A stretch of DNA of 13,075 nt from Actinomycetes bacterium. Its GTDB lineage: Bacteria; Actinomycetota; Actinomycetes; Actinomycetales; Cellulomonadaceae. The notes under the pieces were generated by a model that was not told where the DNA came from, made no database searches, and worked only from the letters and a program-made list of their open reading frames with translations. This document shows positions 7,991 to 13,075 of the stretch, piece by piece. Both the position numbers and the translations under genes were made by a program. The stretch covers positions 1 to 13,075 of the forward strand of contig JAEWGQ010000197.1 of NCBI GenBank assembly GCA_023388235.1, in the 5' to 3' direction. Each line of letters begins with the position of its first letter. The first letter of the stretch is position 1.

Positions 7991-9031
7991 ATGAAGGTCT
8001 TCCGTTTCTACGCACCGGGCGACGTCCGGCTCGAGGACGCCCCCGAGCCCGACGCGGGGCCCGGTGAGGTCAAGATCCGGGTCCGCGCCTGCTCGATGTG
8101 CGGCACCGACGTGAAGATCTCCACGTCGGGGCACCAGCGGATCGTGCCGCCGCGCGTCATGGGCCACGAGATCGCCGGCGAGGTCGTCGCGGTCGGCGAG
8201 GGCGTCGAGGGCTGGGCCGCGGGCGACCGGGTGCAGGTCATCGCCGCCATCCCGTGCGGCACCTGCGACTGGTGCCGCGCCGGCCTCATGACCATCTGCC
8301 CGAACCAGGTGTCGATGGGCTACGACTTCGACGGCGGGTTCGCGCCGTACATGATCGTCCCGGCGGCCGTGCTCGCCGTCGACGGGCTCAACCGGATCCC
8401 CGACGGCGTGTCCTTCGCCGAGGCGTCCGTGGCCGAGCCGTTCGCCTGCGCCATCAACGCCCAGGAGCTCGCCGGGACGCACGACGGCGACGTCGTCGTC
8501 GTGGTCGGGTCCGGCCCGATCGGCTGCCTGCACGTCCGGCTCGCGCGGGCGCGCGGCGCGGCGTCGGTGCTGCTCGTCGAGCTCAGCCGGGAGCGGCTGG
8601 ACCTCGCGGCCGACCTGGTGAAGCCCGACGCGGCGATCTGCGCGTCCGAGGTCGACCCCGTCGAGGCCGTCCTGGCGGCCACCGGCGGCCGCGGCGCCGA
8701 CCTGGTGATCACCGCCGCCGCGTCCGGGGCCGCGCAGGAGCAGGCGCTGCGCATGGTGGCGCCCCGCGGGCGGATCAGCTTCTTCGGCGGGCTGCCGAAG
8801 GACCGGCCCACCATCACGCTCGACTCGAACCTCGTGCACTACCGCGAGCTCACCATCGTGGGCGCCAACGGCTCGAGCCCCGAGCACAACCGGCAGGCCC
8901 TGCGGCACATCGCCGACGGCAGCGTGCCGGTGGCCGACCTCATCACGCACCGGCTCCCGCTCGAGCAGGTCCGCGACGGCATCGACGTCGTCCGGTCCGG
9001 CACGGGCATCAAGGTCACCATCGAGCCGTGA
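7991..9031 (+). CDS. Zinc-dependent medium-chain dehydrogenase, polyol or polyol-phosphate type
   Basis: 346 residues, full length for the sorbitol dehydrogenase/GatD/threonine dehydrogenase group. Catalytic zinc ligands are visible: Cys37 (CSMCGTD), His59-Glu60 (GHE) and Glu149 (AEP). The structural zinc site is Cys89, Cys92, Cys95 and Cys103. The nucleotide fold has GSGPIG (173-178), and an acidic Glu197 at the end of the second strand favours NAD+ over NADP+. It probably oxidises a polyol or, given the PTS genes that follow, a polyol phosphate to a ketose phosphate in the cytoplasm. It is not related to MtlD, the usual mannitol-1-phosphate dehydrogenase; GatD (galactitol-1-phosphate 5-dehydrogenase) is a known member of this family. 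ATG 7991 has GGAGGAG at 7980-7986. It is the first gene of the operon, 124 bases before EIICB. Confidence 0.92.
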   Translation: MKVFRFYAPGDVRLEDAPEPDAGPGEVKIRVRACSMCGTDVKISTSGHQRIVPPRVMGHEIAGEVVAVGEGVEGWAAGDRVQVIAAIPCGTCDWCRAGLMTICPNQVSMGYDFDGGFAPYMIVPAAVLAVDGLNRIPDGVSFAEASVAEPFACAINAQELAGTHDGDVVVVVGSGPIGCLHVRLARARGAASVLLVELSRERLDLAADLVKPDAAICASEVDPVEAVLAATGGRGADLVITAAASGAAQEQALRMVAPRGRISFFGGLPKDRPTITLDSNLVHYRELTIVGANGSSPEHNRQALRHIADGSVPVADLITHRLPLEQVRDGIDVVRSGTGIKVTIEP

Positions 9032-9039
9032 CCCCACGG

Positions 9040-9069
9040 GCCCGGGCCGGCCGGAGCACCGGCCCGGGC
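9040..9069 (+). terminator. Intercistronic hairpin between dehydrogenase and EIICB
   Basis: GCCCGGGCCGG (9040-9050) pairs perfectly with 9059-9069 around an 8-base loop. It lies 8 bases after the dehydrogenase stop. No promoter is visible between it and EIICB, so it may be a partial terminator or an mRNA-stability element that sets enzyme-to-transporter ratio. Confidence 0.6.
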
Positions 9070-9155
9070 ACGGCACGGCACCCCTCGCACCACCGGCCCG
9101 CGCCCGGCGCGGACCGTCCCGGATCAACGACGATCACCGCGGAGTGTGACTGGCC

Positions 9156-10745
9156 ATGACGACGACCACCGCCGCGCCCACCCTGGGGCGCGGGCGCACC
9201 GCGCAGGTCCGCCTGCAGAAGTTCGGTGCCTTCCTGACCGGCATGATCATGCCGAACCTCCCGGCGTTCCTCGCCTGGGGTCTCATCACCGCCCTGTTCA
9301 TCGGCGTCGGCTGGTGGCCGAACGGCATCCTCGGCGGCTTCGGCAACGCCGACCTGCCGAACGCCTGGCAGGGCGCCGCCACCCAGCTCGTGACCGCGCC
9401 CGACGGCACGACGTTCCACCAGTACCTCGGGCTCGTCGGGCCGATGGTCACCTACCTGCTGCCGCTGCTCATCGCGAACTCCGGCGGCCGGCTCGTGCAC
9501 GGCGAGCGCGGCGGCGTGGTCGCCACGATCGCCACGGTCGGCATCATCGTCGGCAGCACCGTCCCGATGTTCCTCGGCGCCATGATCGTCGGGCCGCTCG
9601 CCGGCTGGATCATGAAGCACGTCGACGCGCTGTGGGACGGCAAGATCAAGCCCGGCTTCGAGATGCTGGTGAACATGTTCTCCGCCGCGATCGTCGGCGG
9701 GGCGCTCTCGATCGGCGCGTTCTTCGGCATCGCCCCGGTCGTCACGCAGATCAGCGCGTTCCTCGGGGACGTCGTCGGCTGGCTCGCGGACAACCACCTG
9801 CTCCCGCTGATGAGCATCATCGTGGAGCCCGCGAAGGTGCTGTTCCTCAACAACGCGATCGGCAACGGCGTGCTCGTGCCGCTCGGGGCGCAGGAGGTCG
9901 TCGAGCAGGGCAAGTCGCTGCTGTTCCTCGTCGAGGCGAACCCCGGCCCCGGCCTGGGCATCCTGCTCGCCTACACGCTGCTCGGCGTCGGCGCGGCGCG
10001 GTCCACCGCCCCGGGCGCGATCGTCGTGCAGTTCCTCGGCGGCATCCACGAGGTGTACTTCCCGTTCGTGCTCATGCGCCCGACCCTGATCATCGCCGCG
10101 ATCCTCGGCGGGATGACCGGCATCGCGACCAACGTGGTGTTCGGCAGCGGCCTGGTCGGCCCCGCGGCACCCGGCAGCATCTTCGCGGTGCTCGCCCAGA
10201 CGTCCCGGGGCAGCTACGTGGGGGTGGTCCTCTCGGTGGTGCTGTCGGCGCTGGTGTCGTTCCTCGTCGCGGCCGTCATCCTGCGGGCCACCCGCAAGCG
10301 GGACCTCGCGGCGGGCGAGAGCGGCGACCTCGGTGCCGCGATCGCGCAGACCGAGGCGAACAAGGGCCGCAGCAGCAGCGCGCTCGGCGCCCTCGGCGGC
10401 CGGGTCGCGGACGGCGCCGCCGCCGCGCCGGTCCGGCTCGTGGTGTTCGCGTGCGACGCCGGCATGGGGTCGAGCGCGATGGGCGCCTCCGTGCTGCGGG
10501 ACAAGCTGCGCAAGGCGGGCCTGACCGACGTGACGGTGGTGAACAAGGCCGTCGCGCACCTGGACGACTCCGCGGACCTCGTCATCAGCCAGCGCGAGCT
10601 CACCGAGCGCGCGCGGCAGCAGGCCCCGACGACCCGGCACGTGTCGGTGGACAACTTCATGAACAGCCCGGTCTACGACCAGGTCGTCCAGGAGATCGCC
10701 GCCGCCCGGCAGCCCGCCGGCGCCGAGCCCGGGGGCGAGCGGTGA
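9156..10745 (+). CDS. mtlA: PTS mannitol-type transporter subunit EIICB
   Basis: 529 residues. The inner-membrane EIIC part (about 20-380) has several hydrophobic segments (roughly 25-50, 92-110, 120-150, 172-195, 265-285, 308-335, 355-378). It also has the hallmark GGIHEVYFPFVLM with Glu299, which in MtlA contributes to substrate binding. A linker (about 381-425) leads to a cytoplasmic EIIB domain with the phosphocysteine motif FACDAGMGSS (Cys433). EIIB passes phosphate to the polyol as EIIC imports it. Unlike E. coli MtlA, no EIIA domain is fused; the next gene supplies it. The loop before VPLG reads LNNAIGNG, where E. coli has LNNAINHG (from memory), so the His linked to mannitol binding is Asn. 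The substrate may therefore be another polyol. ATG 9156 has GGAG at 9141-9144, a rather long spacing. The symbol is assigned by family; mannitol specificity is not shown. Confidence 0.93.
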   Translation: MTTTTAAPTLGRGRTAQVRLQKFGAFLTGMIMPNLPAFLAWGLITALFIGVGWWPNGILGGFGNADLPNAWQGAATQLVTAPDGTTFHQYLGLVGPMVTYLLPLLIANSGGRLVHGERGGVVATIATVGIIVGSTVPMFLGAMIVGPLAGWIMKHVDALWDGKIKPGFEMLVNMFSAAIVGGALSIGAFFGIAPVVTQISAFLGDVVGWLADNHLLPLMSIIVEPAKVLFLNNAIGNGVLVPLGAQEVVEQGKSLLFLVEANPGPGLGILLAYTLLGVGAARSTAPGAIVVQFLGGIHEVYFPFVLMRPTLIIAAILGGMTGIATNVVFGSGLVGPAAPGSIFAVLAQTSRGSYVGVVLSVVLSALVSFLVAAVILRATRKRDLAAGESGDLGAAIAQTEANKGRSSSALGALGGRVADGAAAAPVRLVVFACDAGMGSSAMGASVLRDKLRKAGLTDVTVVNKAVAHLDDSADLVISQRELTERARQQAPTTRHVSVDNFMNSPVYDQVVQEIAAARQPAGAEPGGER

Positions 10746-11182
10746 CGGCCGGCGTGCTCAGCCGGGAGCTGTGCCGGGCGGACGGGCAGGCGCGCACCCA
10801 CGACGACGCGGTGCGGGAGGCGGGGGCGATGCTCGTGTCCGCCGGCGCGGTGACGCCCGCGTACGTGGACGCGATGTTCCGCCGGGAGGCGAGCATCTCG
10901 ACCTACATGGGCAACGGCCTGGCCATCCCGCACGGCACGCTCGACGCGTCGGGGGAGATCCTGCGGTCCGCCGTGGCCGTGGTCCGCTACCCCGAGCCGG
11001 TCGACTGGGACGGCAACCCGGTCCGCGTGGTGATCGGCGTCGCGGGCGCGGACGGGACGCACCTGGACGTGCTGTCCCGGATCGCCCTCGTGTTCGTCGA
11101 CGAGGACCAGGCGCGGCAGGTCGCCGACGCGGCCACGGCGGACGAGCTGTACGACCTGCTGGCCGGGGTGAACGCGGCCTGA
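10742..11182 (+). CDS. mtlF: PTS mannitol/fructose-type subunit EIIA
   Basis: 146 residues, the normal size of a free EIIA of the mannitol-fructose family. It accepts phosphate from phospho-HPr on His64 (motif GNGLAIPHGT) and passes it to the EIIB cysteine of the preceding protein. The GTG start at 10742 overlaps the EIICB stop as GTGA, so the two are probably translationally coupled and made in similar amounts; a weak purine run (GGGGGCGAG) precedes it. Later GTG codons would remove the first strand of the domain. It is the last gene of the operon: a strong hairpin begins seven bases after its stop. Confidence 0.92.
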   Translation: MTAGVLSRELCRADGQARTHDDAVREAGAMLVSAGAVTPAYVDAMFRREASISTYMGNGLAIPHGTLDASGEILRSAVAVVRYPEPVDWDGNPVRVVIGVAGADGTHLDVLSRIALVFVDEDQARQVADAATADELYDLLAGVNAA

Positions 11183-11188
11183 GGCTGT

Positions 11189-11226
11189 TCCTGCGGGGCG
11201 GGTGCGGACCGCTCCGCCCCGCAGGA
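11189..11226 (+). terminator. Terminator of the polyol PTS operon
   Basis: A perfect 13-bp stem (11189-11201 with 11214-11226) around a 12-base loop, right after the EIIA stop. It separates the PTS operon from the DeoR-kinase pair. Confidence 0.8.
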
Positions 11227-11244
11227 GCCGCGCGGTCTGCGTGG

Positions 11245-11250
11245 GATCAT
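11245..11250 (+). promoter_or_regulatory. Possible -10 box for the DeoR gene
   Basis: GATCAT matches the -10 consensus at four of six positions and is the only AT-rich hexamer between the terminator and the DeoR start. No -35 box is recognisable. Confidence 0.25.
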
Positions 11251-11298
11251 GTCGGGGCCGCCGGTGGCCGCGGCGCGGTCCCGGAGGACGGGAACCAC

Positions 11299-11315
11299 GG
11301 CGCCCCGCGGGCGCC
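11299..11315. promoter_or_regulatory. Inverted repeat just upstream of the DeoR ribosome site
   Basis: GGCGCCC (11299-11305) and GGGCGCC (11309-11315) with a 3-base centre, ending 9 bases before the GGAG at 11325. It could be an operator for autoregulation or a leader hairpin. Confidence 0.35.
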
Positions 11316-11333
11316 ACGAACGACGGAGTCGAT

Positions 11334-12095
11334 GTGTACGCACCCGAGCGACACCAGCAGATCCTGGGCCGGGCCCGCGCCGACGGGCGGGTGGACGTCA
11401 CCGGTCTGGCCGCGGAGCTCGACGTCACGCCGGAGACGATCCGGCGCGACCTCACCGCCCTCGAGCGGCACGGCCTCGTGCGGCGGGTGCACGGCGGCGC
11501 GATCCCCGTCGAGCGGCTGGGCTTCGAGCCGGCGCTGGCGGACCGCGAGGGGCTGCTGGCGGGCGAGAAGGAGCGGATCGCGAAGGCGGCGCTCGACGAG
11601 CTCCCCGACGGCGGGGCGGTCATCCTGGACGCCGGGACCACGACCGTCCGGCTCGCGGAGGCGCTGCCCGCCGACCGGGAGCTCACCGTCGTCACGCACG
11701 CGCTGCCGGTCGCGACGGTCCTCGCCGCCCGCCCGCGCACCACGCTGCACCTGGTCGGCGGCACTGTCCGCGGCCGGACCCTCGCGGCCGTCGGCACGTG
11801 GGCGCTGCGCGAGCTCGCCGAGCTGCACGTGGACGTGGCGTTCCTCGGGGCGAACGGCATCACGGCCGACCACGGCGTCACGACCCCCGACCTCGCGGAG
11901 GCGGCGGTGAAGCGGGCGCTCGTCGCGGCCGCGCGCCGCACCGTCGTGCTGGCCGACCACACGAAGGTCGGGCGGGTGGACCTGGCCCGCGTCGCCGAGC
12001 TCGCCGACATCGACACGCTCATCACGGACGCGGGCGTCGAGCCCGAACTCGCCGACGAGATCGAGGCCGCCGGCACCCGGGTGGTGCGCGCATGA
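11334..12095 (+). CDS. DeoR/GlpR-family transcriptional repressor
   Basis: 253 residues, typical length. An N-terminal winged helix-turn-helix (about 4-58, VDVTGLAAELDVTPETIRRD followed by LVRRVHGGA) is joined to the DeoR C-terminal sugar-phosphate sensor. The sensor motifs DAGTTT, LVGGTVRG, FLGANGI and ADHTKVG, the ligand-pocket blocks of the family, are all in order. Members repress sugar catabolic operons until a phosphorylated intermediate, often fructose-1-phosphate or a related ester, binds. GTG 11334 is preceded by GGAG at 11325-11328; the ATG two bases upstream is out of frame. The stop overlaps the kinase start (ATGA). In Corynebacterium and others a DeoR-type FruR precedes fruK, so FruR is the best guess. 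Regulation of the polyol operon is also possible. Confidence 0.93.
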   Translation: MYAPERHQQILGRARADGRVDVTGLAAELDVTPETIRRDLTALERHGLVRRVHGGAIPVERLGFEPALADREGLLAGEKERIAKAALDELPDGGAVILDAGTTTVRLAEALPADRELTVVTHALPVATVLAARPRTTLHLVGGTVRGRTLAAVGTWALRELAELHVDVAFLGANGITADHGVTTPDLAEAAVKRALVAAARRTVVLADHTKVGRVDLARVAELADIDTLITDAGVEPELADEIEAAGTRVVRA

Positions 12096-13075
12096 TCGTC
12101 ACCGTCACCCCGAACCCCAGCGTCGACCGCGCGCTGGACCTGGACCGGATCGCGCTCGGCGAGGTGAACCGCGCCCACACGGTGCACGTGCACCCCGGGG
12201 GCAAGGGCATCAACGTCGCGCGGGCGCTGGTGCGGCACGGCGTCCCCGCCGTGGCCGTCGTGCCCACGGGCGGACCGGACGGCGCGCGGCTCGCCGGCCT
12301 GCTGGCCGAGCACGGGGTGCCCGCCGTGCCCGTCCCGGTGGCGGGGGACACCCGCACGAACATCACGCTGCAGGAGCGCGGCGGCGCCACCACGAAGGTG
12401 AACGCCCCCGGGCCGGTCCTGTCCGCGGCGGAGGTGGCCGCCCTGCTCGAGGCGGTGGAGCAGCGGCTCCGGAGCGCCCCGGCCGCCGTCGTCGCCGCCG
12501 GCTCGCTGCCGGCGGGCGCCGGGGAGGACCTGTTCGTGCGCCTGGCAGAGGTGGCCGGGCGGCACGGCGTCCCGCTGCTGCTCGACACCTCGGGCGCGCC
12601 GCTCGCGTGCGCGGTCCGCGCCGGCGGGCTGGAGCTGGTCAAGCCCAACGAGCACGAGCTCGCCGAGGTCGCCGGCCGCCCCCTCGTCACCGTCGGCGAC
12701 GTGGTGGACGCCGCGCGGGAGGTGGCCGCCCGCGGGACGCGCCTGGTGCTGGTGAGCCTCGGGGCGCACGGGGCGCTGCTGGTCGCGCGGGACGAGCCGG
12801 GCACCTGGTGGGCCGGCGGCGCCCCGCTCGTGCCGCGCTCCACGGTCGGCGCGGGGGACTCCACGCTCGCGGGGTTCATCGCGGCGTCCGGGTCGCTGCC
12901 CGAGCGGCTGCGGACCGCCGTGGCCTGGGGCCGCGCGGCCGTGCTGCTGCCCGGCACGGAGGTCCCGGCCCCCGGGTCGGTCGACACCGGCGCTGTCGCC
13001 GTGGTGGCCGACCCGGACCGCGGCGTGCCCGTCACCGAGCTCGGCGCGCCGGCGCCCGCACCCGCGGCCCGGGGC
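12092..13075 (+). CDS. fruK: 1-phosphofructokinase-family hexose-phosphate kinase, 3' partial
   Basis: 328 codons are open to the window edge without a stop. It is a PfkB/ribokinase-fold kinase of the FruK/LacC branch. TPNPSVD opens the first strand, GGKGINVARAL (36-46) is the substrate-binding signature, LVKPNEHEL (182-190) is the conserved middle block, and TVGAGDSTLAGF (251-262) carries the catalytic base Asp256 and the anion hole. It phosphorylates fructose-1-phosphate to fructose-1,6-bisphosphate, or possibly tagatose-6-phosphate. ATG 12092 overlaps the DeoR stop, indicating coupling. FruK proteins are usually about 310 residues, so the end must be close; the last visible residues are an Ala/Pro-rich tail beyond the usual domain. 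Whether fruA follows cannot be seen. The symbol rests on family and the DeoR neighbour. Confidence 0.88.
   Translation, partial: MIVTVTPNPSVDRALDLDRIALGEVNRAHTVHVHPGGKGINVARALVRHGVPAVAVVPTGGPDGARLAGLLAEHGVPAVPVPVAGDTRTNITLQERGGATTKVNAPGPVLSAAEVAALLEAVEQRLRSAPAAVVAAGSLPAGAGEDLFVRLAEVAGRHGVPLLLDTSGAPLACAVRAGGLELVKPNEHELAEVAGRPLVTVGDVVDAAREVAARGTRLVLVSLGAHGALLVARDEPGTWWAGGAPLVPRSTVGAGDSTLAGFIAASGSLPERLRTAVAWGRAAVLLPGTEVPAPGSVDTGAVAVVADPDRGVPVTELGAPAPAPAARG

Noticed and set aside
6191..9127. A nearly 1000-codon open frame on the minus strand
   Set aside because: It lies antisense to the DJ-1, guaB3 and dehydrogenase genes, all of which have clear family motifs. Long open antisense frames are expected at this GC content, and its translation is Arg/Ala/Val/Asp-rich with no domain.
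10673..12769. A long minus-strand open frame across EIIA, DeoR and the kinase
   Set aside because: Shadow of three well-supported plus-strand genes; low-complexity translation and no start signal.

Overview
The base composition (about three quarters G+C), the frequent GTG starts, the leaderless promoters and the gene families point to a high-GC actinobacterium. A Cellulomonas-like member of the Micrococcales is my best guess, but the sequence alone does not prove the genus. No RNA gene, transposase, CRISPR array or integration site was seen. No stretch without a gene exceeds about 240 bases.

Bases 1-1723 hold two regulators read rightwards. The first is a MerR-family protein (5' end cut by the window) with a C-terminal cobalamin-binding-like domain that lacks the cobalamin histidine. 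The second is a LuxR/FixJ-type orphan response regulator that closely resembles Streptomyces BldM. A good match to a sigma-28/WhiG/FliA-type promoter lies in the gap before it.

Bases 1724-7753 are a purine block split by other genes. guaB (IMP dehydrogenase, with CBS domains) and guaB3 (an IMPDH-like paralog without CBS domains, with His in the catalytic Cys position) flank three unrelated genes. These are a leftward XRE-HTH/MurA fusion, a leftward DEDDh exonuclease and a rightward DJ-1/PfpI protein. guaB, guaB3 and the MurA fusion share the same leaderless start layout: a TAnnnT -10 box, exactly six bases, then ATG or GTG. The MurA fusion also has an 18-base palindrome overlapping its promoter, a plausible site for self-regulation by its own HTH domain.

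Bases 7754-11182 form a polyol phosphotransferase operon: a zinc-dependent polyol or polyol-phosphate dehydrogenase, a mannitol-type EIICB and a separate EIIA. EIICB and EIIA are coupled by a GTGA overlap. The operon has a TTGACA promoter with a dyad over the -35 box and ends in a strong hairpin. EIIA passes phosphate from HPr to EIIB, EIICB imports and phosphorylates the polyol, and the dehydrogenase probably oxidises the product to a ketose phosphate.

Bases 11227-13075 start a second unit: a DeoR/GlpR repressor coupled by an ATGA overlap to a 1-phosphofructokinase-family kinase that runs off the window. This looks like the start of a fructose (fruR-fruK) operon, although the kinase could also serve the polyol pathway.
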